Assembly (NCBI RefSeq): GCF_020536995.1
Contig: NC_068360.1
Span: 91,182,919 to 91,246,918, forward strand
Reading direction: 5' to 3'
Length of the DNA: 64,000 nucleotides
Origin: Dreissena polymorpha
Lineage: Eukaryota; Mollusca; Bivalvia; Myida; Dreissenidae
The position numbers were made by a program, and so were the translations under genes. The notes beneath the pieces were generated by a model. The model was not told the DNA's origin. It was given only the letters and a program-made list of their open reading frames with translations, and searched no databases. This document shows, piece after piece, positions 22,520 through 33,953 of this stretch (the first letter of the stretch is position 1; each line of letters begins with the position of its first letter).

Positions 22520-24370
22520 TTAAAACCTGTTGGAAAAAATAAGATTGAAAGTATAGATTTTTGTAATTGGTGAATGTTCAGTAAATTATTTTTTGGTGAA
22601 TATGATGTATAAGTTAACCCATTAATGACCAGTGTCTGATAAGAATTGTATCTGATAACAACATTTTCTCACTCTTGACTGTGATTTATGGCTGATCAGA
22701 ATGGGGTTTAGAAACCATATATCACTAGGGGTGTTGATTACAACAGATAAGAATTTATGATGCCCCTAGACAGGTGATTTTTGGTACAAGTATAATAATT
22801 TGCAGAAATGTGTACCTTGTCATAATTTATATGTGCTATTATTAATCTTAGGGATACAACTGCACCATTTTTATTATAAACTTTGGCACTTAATAAGAAA
22901 TAACTATATGTACGCTGAATTCGTAACTAACATTGACAGGAATTTCCAATAAAAAAGTATTTTAATTGCAAGTGTGGGTAGTTAAAGGTCTAGCACTTGT
23001 CACGGTATTACTTCAAGTGGTAGTTATTTATTAATTACCAGTAATTTATAGCATAAAGGCATCACACATGTACAATAATTTTGAATGTTATCCTGGGCAG
23101 ATACAATTAAACGTTAAATGAAGAGTTTAATTCATTGATTTTCAAACATGTTATTTTACATTATATACATTCTGTTCACAAACACAAAGTCGGTTGTGCT
23201 GTATCAAAAAGGCAGCATTAGGCTCTCAGTGTCTATCCTTCCGTCACACTTTCGTGAGGATACACACTCCTAAAGAATTTTCACCAATCTGCTCCAAGTT
23301 TAAATACAAAATGCTTTCATAAGACAAGAGCTCACTGACTAATTTTAGAAAGTTTGCGACTCATTTATTTACAGTTTGGAACTGTTCGCAGCTCATTTTT
23401 TCACAAAATGAGGGGGACAAGGCCGCTTAAAAAAAAACAGGAAGAGAAGTCATGTACTATCATGTCCAAATATGCATTTTTTGTTGTAAAATATCCAAGT
23501 CAACGTTTTAAAGCGTAATTATACGATTTTTATATGTGTTAAATTTTTATATATTGATACAAATATGTTATAATAACACACAATATGCAAGAAAAATGAT
23601 ACATTTAAGACGAATTTCATAAAATACAGCAAATACAAATTATCGCCCGAGCCTATTGTGACGAAGATAATTCGTACATATTTTCCTGTAATAACCGATG
23701 CATTCGTCTTTTTAGTAAGTGTTCGGGTGTCGTATGAACCAATATCGATGCAGTATTTCAAATGAACCGTTAAACTAAATTTAGATTCACATCGTACATG
23801 CATAATATACATGCTGCGAATTCGGCTGTACAGCCTTTTTCGATTTCAGAATTAAATATGGCTTATTTAGCATTTTGGCGACACATGTTCTTCTTAACTT
23901 TTATTTTAGTTTATATTGAAATATATGTATAATAAGTTTTTTACATATTTTATATTAATTAATAAATATTTGACAAGATCATATATACCCGCTTTATGGT
24001 TACCCGCTTTATGGTGCTAAATGGTTAATATTTCCCACACATATAGCTTAGTTATCATGGTGTTGTTCATTAACAGGCACTCATCTGTTAGAAGCCATTT
24101 TTCTTACATAGTTTCACTTAAAAAATTCTTATAAAAATATACATTTGTGGCTATAAAATTTGCAAGTTTAGCCAAAAAATTTGCAAGTGTGGCCATAAAA
24201 TATGCAAGTCAATATTTCTTTGTGCTTAACTTACCAACTGTTCATCTGTTTTTAAAACCAATTTAGCTCATTTAGGTTATTTTATATAAAGATTATCAAA
24301 GACTGAAACTAACTTTCATGGATACTTCAGGTTAGAATATAGTTGTTGTTTTTTTGTTCAAATGTGTATT
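22520..24370. other. Left arm of the giant transposon, no gene
   Basis: AT-rich, non-coding. It contains TGTAAAATATCCAAGTC at about 23487 and two GCAAG motif copies before 24210. No other feature is supported. Confidence 0.45.
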
Positions 24371-24902
24371 TTAAAGGGACTGTCAACCACAAATGACGAA
24401 AAAAGAAAAGTTCTAAAATACCGTTTTTTTTAACAACTATTAGTTTATATTGATGAACATATCACAACCGGTATATTATATTACTTGAAAAAAGTTCATA
24501 TTTTCAGTATAATTGGTAATAAAATTTTACGATGTGAAATCGAAAGTAGATCGTGAAAATAGGTGATATAACAATATACACACTCTAAATATCGCAAGTA
24601 GATTGATCATTTTTTATATATAATGTATACAATTCATTACGCATGCACAGTTTGCATTTTCCTGGATTTACCACATGACGATGATGATCAATCTACTGGT
24701 GTTATTTATAGTTGACTGGTAGTTACCTGGTAGACATACCACAACTTTTGTTAAGTCATGTAATATATCGTGGACGAACCATCTTTCGAACCTCTTAATT
24801 TTTGATATGTCGTGATATTTTAATCAATATAACCAATTGTGAAAAAATACAGTATTTAACAACTGTTCTTTTCTTCGTTGTCGTGGTTGACAATCCCTTT
24901 AT
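24371..24902. mobile_element. MITE with AAAGGGA(C/T)TGTCAACCAC ends
   Basis: TTAAAGGGACTGTCAACCAC at the left is mirrored by GTGGTTGACAATCCCTTTA at the right. AAAAGAAAAG / CTTTTCTTCG lie just inside. The interior of about 530 bp is non-coding. It is inserted in the left arm of the giant element, immediately before a GCAAG motif copy. Confidence 0.75.
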
Positions 24903-25650
24903 CCGCAACATATGCAAGTCAAGCATCTAGCTAATGTTATACTGTTATTTAGTTCTGGCTTCCATAACTTTAAATGTCGCTTTTTATGATTTTTGACAGG
25001 CGCGACTTTATAGTTATGGACCAACCCCATTAGGAAAGTCAACCAGAAATTCCCGAAAAGTTGACAGTTAACAAAGATCGGTCCAAAAAAGCCTTTTAAA
25101 CAGTTATTGACCGAAAATGAAAGCATGTCACGATATAATGATGTTTTATATACACATTTACCTCACTTGAACTCAAAATTCGGTGAAAAACATGTCCATA
25201 TTACTGCTTTATTCGGGAACAGTGAATGAAATCAACACCATGGAAGACATTTTGAAATGGAACTCTCGTGAGAGTTCACGGTCACGGTCAATCTATTTTT
25301 AGGTCCTATTTTTAGAAACAAACATGTGCTTAGTTTGTTTACATACACAAATTGACGAAAATGGCATTTCCAGGAGTTTTACTTCACTGGTGACTGTTTT
25401 GTGAATTTAACAAGAAGCAATCACTAGTTAATAGAAGTATCCTCATGGTTATTGCAAAACTCATCGATGCAAATGGAGAATTGGATTGATTTTGAGTGGA
25501 AATACACTGGAAAATGACTATGCATGTGTTAACTTGGAAAATGTGTAAGATGTCAGATTTTGACAGAGGAAGTGCCAACAGTTGGCAGATGTCAATCAAG
25601 ACTTTCAGGACCTGGGCGAGCCCCTTATTTGTCTCATTTAGTCTGCAACC

Positions 25651-28600
25651 ATGGAGCAGTGCAGAGCATGTGGATGCTCTTTGAAAAAAGCAAGAAGTGT
25701 TGCAAGTAAGCTTCATGGCCATGGGATGAACCTCACGGTAGGAGAAGGAGTGAAGGAAACTTTTAATGTGGATTTAACACCGGGAAGAAATGTGTGTGGT
25801 GATTGTTTTAAAAAAATAAGTCAAGTGACTGTTCTGTCTCAAAAAGTAAAAAATGACAATATCAAATTGCGAACTCAGAAAAGGAAACTAACTAATTCTG
25901 GACTTTTTGAGAAGGATCAGACTAACAAATTGAAGTCACCTGTATCATTTTCACCATCACCAGCAGCAAAAAGAATATGCTTTTCTCCAAAGAAAGCCAG
26001 TACACCCAAACAGAATGTAAAGGTAACATTTTGTTATTTAATGTATTCCTTCTGTATATGCCTATGTAGAAACAATAGCTTGTAGTGTACCATTGAATAC
26101 ATTACTCTTTATAAAATCCTGGGTTCATTTGCTTAAAAACTGTAGCTTTAATTTGATACTTACTTTAATTACTGAATTCCATTTTAGTTAAATAAATGCA
26201 TGTTTAGCCAGTATATATAATATTTAAGAATATGAATGAAAACTTGTTACTGTTACATGAGTACGGATGACCTGTCTTCAGTATTATATTGATATTTAAG
26301 AATAGGAATGAAAACTTGTTACTGTTACATGTGTAAGAATGACCTGTCTTCAGTTACCCATATTGAAAACTATTATTATAATTATTATAAGAAAAAATAA
26401 AAAGAAACTGTTAACATTAGATAAGAGACATTGAAATACTGATAACAGAATAAATACTCAATAATTCCAAAAGACCATCAAGCACAAGTTAGAAAACAGT
26501 AAGTTATGAGCATTAATATCATTAAAATCTGTAGGATTAGTAAGTTTTAATTACTTTTTTGTAAAATGAAGGTGTAAAATCAACCACACAACAGCATAGC
26601 AAGCAATCATAAAAAACACAAGGTGTTAACCTTTCCATTGAACAGCTCTTTATTCATGACACACCAGATATGCTTCGTGTAAGTAATGTATTTAAGAACT
26701 AATAAATAGCTTAAACTTTTAACATTGTTTGCTCTCAATAGAAACCTACCAGTACTACCTTGGTTGAGACCATAGTTCGTCAGGTGACTAACACAAACTA
26801 TGATGCTGCTTTAAGAACAATGATGAAAGGCTCCAAGAAGGCTTTTGCAGACATAAAAAAAGTCATAGGTCTGCTTGTCCAGGATGAAGTCAGGGCATTC
26901 TCAAAAACACTGTCATCTCTTAGACAGGATTTGACATTAGAGAGCATTGAGAAGTTCAGTTGGACAGCTTTTCTCAATGAAATCGATTCAGGGCTACCTC
27001 TTCTGTCAACTGTGTTGCGGTCTTCAGTAACCACTAGACGAACAAAAGACAAGATATCAAGGTTCTTGCATTTCTTCAATAGGCCACATAATGCTCAATG
27101 TACTTAAAACCTGATAAACATTCCGATATGAAGTTATAAAGGAGTGCATGAAATTATACAAAAACTTAAATCTTAAATGAAATGAAGCAGTTGTTGTTCA
27201 CAAGACTTGTCAAACTAATTATTTAACTCTTTCAGTGATGGAACCAAATTTTGAAGGCCTTTGCCAACAGTTTGGATCCAGATGAGACGCCACAAAATGT
27301 GGCGTCTCATCAGGATCCAAACTGTTTGCTATTCTGATAGTAACTCTTTCAGTGCTGGAACCAAATTTTGAAGGCCTTTGCCAACAGTTTGGATCCAGAT
27401 GAGACGCCACAAAACGTGGCGTCTCATCAGGATCCAAACTGTTTGCTATTCTGATAGTATTCTTTGAAAAAAATCATAGAAAATGCTAATTTTAGAAATT
27501 CAGCAGACAACATTTTTGCAGATAACAAATTTCCCAGCATTCAAAGGGTTAATAAGGAAATAGTGCAATGTAATGTATATAAATATCAAATTTTATGAAT
27601 GACATTTATTTTTGCAATTTGTTTGCTTATATTTTTAAAGAAACTTACAATGTTGCAGTTCTGGTAACAAGATTGGTCCTTTGGTACCTGTATTTGGACT
27701 TCTTGTGAGTATCATCCTTCATAAAAGATTTCCAGCCAAGTTCAAGTTCCTGCAACAAATCTTATCCATACAGATGTTCCGATCAGGCTGTAACCACAAG
27801 GTAGGCTAAAAAGTACTAATTTGAGTTAAACAATGTGTATTTCATTGCATGACAAGCTTGGGTCATGGAACAAACAAGTGCTCTGTCTGTTAAAATCTTT
27901 ATTGTAATTAAAATTTTAACTGATGACTGTTAATGAACTACTTTAGCTTAATATGCCATTACACAAGTTAAACATTTTGCAGATATTCAGATGGTTCCAT
28001 AAGTTTGGACTATGCATGAGTATCCATACAACAAGACAACTTGTAGATCGTCTAGGAAAAAGCTATGACACCAAAATAAAGGAGTGGAAACAGAACATAG
28101 AAGAGGTATAAAATATCCCAGAAAAAAAATTAACAAAGCAAAAATGCATGATCAATAGCTACCTTGTACATACACTTAATATATCTTGGCCTTTAATCGT
28201 CATTATTTCATAGGCAACAATAACTTCTGCTAACTAGCTTTAAAAATGCCTACCTAACTGGAAATAAACATTTTTTGCAGCATGTTCTACATGTGAGACC
28301 AACACTGGTAGCTGACACAAGAACTGATGAGAGTGAATGGTCATCTCTCAGTGACAGTGAGGTCAACATGTCTGATGAAACAGATGATGACGAAGATCTG
28401 GATGAAGACCAGGAAATTCAGGACCTGTCCCTGGTGTTGGAAGACACAATACTGTACTCGGAGTCAGACCACGATGAAGAATTTGTTCCACTCCCTGAAA
28501 GATCTGAAATGAATGGTATGTTTAAATTTAAGAAACCATACCCTGCTCAAACTTAAGCAAAACAAACAATTGTATTTTACAGGTAGTTTAGCAGTAGTTA

Positions 28601-31600
28601 ATTTGTATGAAGTTATTGTATGTTACACACTAGTACACTGAGGAGAGTGGACCATTAACAGTACTTTATTGTAGACAACTTTCTTTTAATCCATTATTTT
28701 AATTTTTGTGGATATAAAACCCACTTTGCCTGTGTTTGGGAAAATAAATTGTGTTTATTAATGCATTTTTTCTCTACGTTTTTTCAATATTGGTTCGAAT
28801 CAATATGCCCTATATTTTAATAACTGTTTTAAAATTTAACAACGAGAATTTACTAGGAATACTTTACCTCAGATATACCAGGTTTTTCTGTGTGCTGGGA
28901 CAACGTCCAGAAAATGTCAGTAGCGCGCCACCAAAGCAGGCATAGTGGAAATAAGATGCTGCTCTGGGCAAACTGCTTTGCAACGCTTGACAGAATCAGC
29001 TTCACATCCTCTTCTTGTTCCTGGGAAGAAACAGTACCAGCCAGTTCCATTGATCTAAAAGTAATCATTCTTTAAAATGTACCCTTGGAGCTGATAAAGC
29101 TGAAAAAATAATTTTAAATTACAAAAAAGCTGCATGTTTGTAATTGTATTGAAGTGTAATGGAAATTATTTATTTTCATTTTATATTTTGTATTTTTAAA
29201 CACTGCATTTGGCTAATTTATTAACATCTAATCACTCTATTGAATGTCAATGCTTAAATACGCATTATGTGTGACAGACATTCCTACCAAGTGATGAGGA
29301 CTGGAAGCAGCTACGCTCCAGGATGGAGTTGATTGTTGCAAGGACTCTAGCAAGTATCCTTGACCTTGACATCCCAGTGCAGCAGCATCTTCCTCACAAG
29401 TATTCAACAGAATCTGCGAAGAAAAGTGAAGTTGTAAGCGTTATTTTAATTTGTTTTATTTCTGCTGTTGTAAATGTATACTTGTATTGTCCCCTACTGG
29501 TGAAACCTGAGGGGACTTATGGTTTGCGCTCTGTGTGTCAATCTGTCTGTCAGTCTGTCACACTTTTCTGGATCCTGCGATAACTTTATAATTTCTTCAT
29601 GTTATTTCATGAAACTTGAAACGTGGACAGATGGCAATATGGAGATTATGCATGTCAATTCATTTTGTTCCTAAGTCAAAAATTGTGGTTGCTATGGCAA
29701 CAAATATAGATACTTTTACTGACAATGGTGGAGTTTCACCAGTAGGTGACAATATTGCTTGTAAATCTCTGGTTCATAAATATATCTGAATGAAATACAG
29801 AAATACACATGTATCTCTTAAACGTTACATGATCATTTTAAATAAATAACACTCTTTAATGTTCTTCAAGGTCAACCTTGGTGTTGTGAAAGAAAACCCT
29901 GCAACATGCAAAGGTGTAATTGAGATAATGAAGTACCTTAATCGATACACACCGAGGGATGTTGAAGGAACACCCTGGCCTATAATTTGTCACGGGGACC
30001 AGCTGTCGGTGGAGCGTATGATAGAGTGTAGGATAGCCATGTCCTCCTCTGCTCTCCCTGGGGACCGTCTAGAGGGGCTAATCCCAAGACCACAGAACTT
30101 CCATAAGCGAATTGTGCTCCTACAGGTATAGAACAAAAAAATCATGATTCATGATCATGATTCAACTTATATATAAATGTACAGCAATAAGAAACCTGAA
30201 TAAATAATGTATTTGGATTATGAGTCTAATTACTAAAGCTTATCCATATATCATACGACACATATGATAGAATTAATTTTATTGAAATTCACAGGTGACA
30301 CTGGATACCCTTTTTGGAAAAGGGGCGTGTGACAAAGGCACACTTACTCAAATAAAGAATGTCTTTGGACATAGAAATGTGAAAAAAAAAGCTTCAGACT
30401 GTATGAACCATTTGACAAACTTTTTGGACTTTGTAACAGAAGGTCACATACTGTTGTTAGCAGCACAACTTCGAAAAAATGAGAATTTTAGCGAACAGCT
30501 TACATGTTTGGAAGACGTTACACAGTTGGCCAAGGAAATTATTCAATTCATATGGCCAAACACCAATGAATACGTGGCTGCCGTTGAAGATGACAGGAAG
30601 TATACATGCATATGTGATGAAGAGGATGGTGAGTAAATTCAGAATTGACTGGAAAAAAAGAGAAATAATTCAGTTTAAATATATAAGCTTACCTTGTGTA
30701 ACAAACAAATATTCACTTTGCATTACAGTATTTTAAATATAAGTCAAATGACTAAGCAGTCTTCATTCTCAAAACAGGAGGTGCAGAATGGATAGAATGT
30801 TCAAGTACCATGAGTTGCCCAACGAGATGGTTCCACAAGGACTGTGTTGACGTGCCGGATGGTGCAGAAGATGATGACTGGTGGTGCTCCCCAGAATGTC
30901 AAGCACGGGGCCTAAGTGCATATTGCTGTGGCAAGCAGTTGGAGAGCACATGGATACGGTGCTCATCAGAGGCTGACTGTGTACGTGGCGAGTGGTTTCA
31001 CACAGTCTGTGTGGGGACAAACGATACTTCTGGTTAGTGTCATAATTAATTATTTTGCATAAAAATATATCATTTATCATTTAAAGGTTATTAACTTTAA
31101 ATACTCATTTCTGTTAATCTTTCAATCATGATTTTTTTCAGGCATATGGCATTGTTCTGAAGTCTGTAGGTCAGGCAAGGAAATTGATCACAAACAGGCA
31201 TATGCAATGAGTGTCCTGTGGCGTGGCCTCATGCACATGGCAGAAAGGGACGCGGAGAGGGAAAACGACGGGGAAGCCATGATAAGCTTTTGGCGACTGA
31301 ATATGCTGGAGTTTTGGGAACATGGCCACTACAAATACCTGACACTGGCCTTTAGACTTTTGGCCTGTAAGATGATATTTAATAAGAAACCAATATAAAA
31401 TTAATGTTATGAATTTCTAAACAAAATTTCATACATTTAAATCATAAAAATGCATACATATATTTTAACAGTAAATTTGATAAAGTATAATTATAGCTTT
31501 TATATCCATTATGGTATTATTTTGCATAGTTTTATGTGTCCGGAATGCAACAATCCGAAGTAATGTATACTTTTTATTCATGTAGCTGTTAGTGGTTGGA

Positions 31601-32481
31601 TGCCCAAGCGGATATCAGAAAACCTGATATGGAACAGTACGGCCAATTTGCGAGGGGAACCTGGATGTAATGTACCTTTGGACCTGCTGAATGAGTTCCT
31701 AAACAATGAATTCAAAAGTATGTATTTGTCGTTGTTGTTGTTGTTCTTTCAGTTCAATTTACATCTGAATATGTTAAGCGCACATTTAGTCACTATATCT
31801 TAAGAGCGTCTGTATGATCATGATAATCAGCTGTTCACTGTCAAAGGGAAAATGTAAACACAGGAGAGATTGAGATAAGTTCTTGTACTTGCTACTTGTT
31901 ATTAATTAATTTAATTTTAGACCTGATTGGGAAACAAAAAGTATGTCTTGCTAATGTGAACACGAACTCAGCTGAACAAAACACTTTGTGAAAAGAAACT
32001 TTGATATAATTTAAATTTTGCTGAATAAATATGTACTTTGAGAATAAAATATTTTGTATTGTTTTCTCATTACTATGCACACAGTTACTTAATCTTTCTA
32101 TAGCAGCCTTAAATTTCTGTTTGAACTTTTGTTCCAGCCAATCTGAAACGGGTCAAAGGCCAGTATACTGATTCTGCAGTTCAGCGCTGCAGTCTGATTT
32201 CCGGAACAGTTGGTAAAGGTTTAGAAGAAAAATTCATGAGCCAGGTGATGGACAAATACATTGGTCGATCAAAAAGTGCACATGCAGCGCACACACGAGA
32301 CTTAAAGAAGTTTGTGAAATTATATAAAGGTGAACGCCTTTTCCAATGCCTGCCTGGAAGACATCACAGTTCTTATGAACATTTTGTTCACAGTATTCCA
32401 CTGAGAACACCTTCAAAACTAAAGGACAGATTGATGAAATATTGTGTTAAACTTGACACAGAAAGGTTGCTGTGCAAATGA
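25651..32481 (+). CDS. DDE-type transposase with DUF6589-like core and tandem PHD fingers (1026 aa, 13 exons)
   Basis: Exons: 25651-26022, 26742-27061, 27659-27800, 27983-28105, 28281-28515, 28873-29060, 29278-29433, 29871-30125, 30295-30628, 30778-31032, 31142-31366, 31586-31717, 32138-32481. All introns are GT-AG, all phases agree, and 3081 nt of coding has no internal stop. The start ATG sits in a strong context (ACCATGG). Domains: N-terminal CxxC pair (C4/C7, C49/C52); acidic stretch about 331-388; D407 in CWDNVQ; D555 in CHGDQLSVER; PHD finger 1 C702-C749; PHD finger 2 C758-C802; E905 in LDLLNEFLNNEFK. D407/D555/E905 are proposed catalytic acids by analogy with other DDE cores. AATAAA lies at 32626. 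The DUF6589/Academ assignment is from memory; the intact spliced frame is direct. Introns hold two unrelated repeats. Confidence 0.85.
26209..26360 (+). repeat. Tandem ~77-bp duplication in transposase intron 1
   Basis: Two adjacent segments share ATATTTAAGAATA(T/G)GAATG, AAAACTTGTTACTGTTACAT and GACCTGTCTTCAGT, with a few differences. Probably a local replication duplication. Confidence 0.75.
27223..27552. mobile_element. TTAA-flanked MITE with duplicated hairpin, in transposase intron 2
   Basis: Same family as 2484-2696, with TTAA at 27223 and at 27549. The GATGAGACGCCAC hairpin unit is present twice in tandem (about 27240-27340 and 27345-27460). Confidence 0.8.
29486..29753 (+). mobile_element. 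Bivalve repeat with GTCCCCTACTGG end, in transposase intron 7
   Basis: ATTGTCCCCTACTGGTGAAAC at one end and TTTCACCAGTAGGTGACAAT at the other, with one inner unit (CTGGATCCTGCGATAACTTT, GTTGCTATGGCAACAAAT). It matches 16753-17214. It starts about 50 bases after the exon 7 donor and leaves splice sites intact. Confidence 0.8.
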
Positions 32482-32625
32482 ATCAGAATATTTGATCATA
32501 ATACACTATAGTAGTACTGAAGTTGTTGAATAAGTGACTTACATGCACCAACTATTTCTAACTTGCAACTTTGAAAGTATTTGCTTCATATTTATGGAAA
32601 ATTAATAACCAATAGCTGCTTATAA

Positions 32626-32631
32626 AATAAA
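32626..32631 (+). terminator. Probable polyadenylation signal of the transposase gene
   Basis: AATAAA, 145 nt after the stop codon and the first such hexamer downstream. Confidence 0.5.
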
Positions 32632-33099
32632 CAATTTTGTCTATTTTTAAATTTTTCAGTAGGACATTGCACCATGACAATTAACTTGCATACTTACATG
32701 ATTTTTTAGCATGGATTTGCTGATGGTGGCACTGCTCACTTTTCTTGATACGAGTTTTAACAGTAAACTTCACAAAGTCTGAGAAAATCTTGTACAATGC
32801 ACAGGCTTCATGTAAATGTCAGCATATATAAATGGCAGCAAAATGTCCATATCACATTTTGTATTTGAGTACTTGATGATGGCCAGGATTTATTGCAAAA
32901 ATGGTATTAGAATATGCAGCCACATTTAGGTTGTGTTTTCTAATCCTCACTAGCTACCGAGTGAGTATTGTTAAAACTTTCACAGTTGAATGGCCTAAAT
33001 GTGAAGATGACCATATAAAACATATGAGATTAGTTCCTTGCTTGACAGCAAATATACAAAAGCAAAACTCTCAGCAGTATAGCACTCCCATTGAATGGT

Positions 33100-33895
33100 A
33101 AAAAATGTCCATAAATGAGCTGTTCTGGGCCATTACTATGTCATTCATTGTTAGATTTTAAAATCATTTGGCACATTTGTTCACCATCATTGGCAGGAGG
33201 TCTCAATGCGAAAGAATTACGTCGATATCTTCAAGGTCAAGTTCACACTTTGAGTTCAAAGGTTAAAAATGGCCATAAATGAGATTGTCCCGGCCATAAC
33301 TATGTTGTTCATTGTTAGATTTTAAAATCATTTGGCACATTTGTTCACCATTATTGGCAGGAGGTCTCAATGCGAAAGAATTACGTTGATATCTCCAAAG
33401 TCAAGTTCACACTTTGAGTTCAAAGGTTAAAAATGGCCATACATGAGATTTTCCTGGCCATAACTATGTTGTTTAAAATCATTTGGCACATTTGTTCACC
33501 ATTATTGGCAAGAGGTCTCAATGCGAAAGAATTACGTTGATATCTCCAAAGTCAAGTTCACACTTTGTGAGTTCAGAGGTTTAAAATGGCCATAAATGAG
33601 ATTGTCCCGGCCATAACTATGTTGTTCATGGTTAGATTTTAAAATCATTTGGCACATTTGTTCACCATTATTGGCAGGAGGTCTCGATGCGAAAGAATTA
33701 CGTTGATATCTCCAAAGTCAAGTTCACACTTTGAGTTCAAAGGTTAAAAATGGCCATAAATGAGATTGTCCCGGCCATAACTATGTTGTTCATTGTTAGA
33801 TTTTAAAATCATTTGGCACATTTGTTCACCATCATTGGACAGTGTGTCATGCAAAAGAATCACGTCAATATCTGCAATGTCAAGGTTACACTTTT
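33100..33895 (-). repeat. Diverged copy of the ~170-bp-unit bivalve repeat between the two convergent genes
   Basis: About five units with GGCCATAACTATGTTG, AAAATCATTTGGCACATTTG and TCAAGTTCACACTTTGAG. A variant block GGCAGGAGGTCTCAATGCG replaces the GGACGGTGTGTCGCG of the young copies, so this is a different subfamily. It separates the transposase 3' end from the helicase 3' end. Confidence 0.8.
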
Positions 33896-33953
33896 GTCCA
33901 CCATGCTTTCATTGACTGATGGATTTATGCGTGTCCAAGTGTTAAATTAAACA

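Noticed and set aside
25384-25722. 112-codon minus-strand ORF over the transposase start
   Set aside because: Antisense shadow of exon 1 and its upstream region, with no motif of its own.
28853-29068. Minus-strand ORF of 71 codons in the transposase gene
   Set aside because: Antisense of exon 6, whose plus-strand frame carries the conserved CWDNVQ block and correct splice phases.
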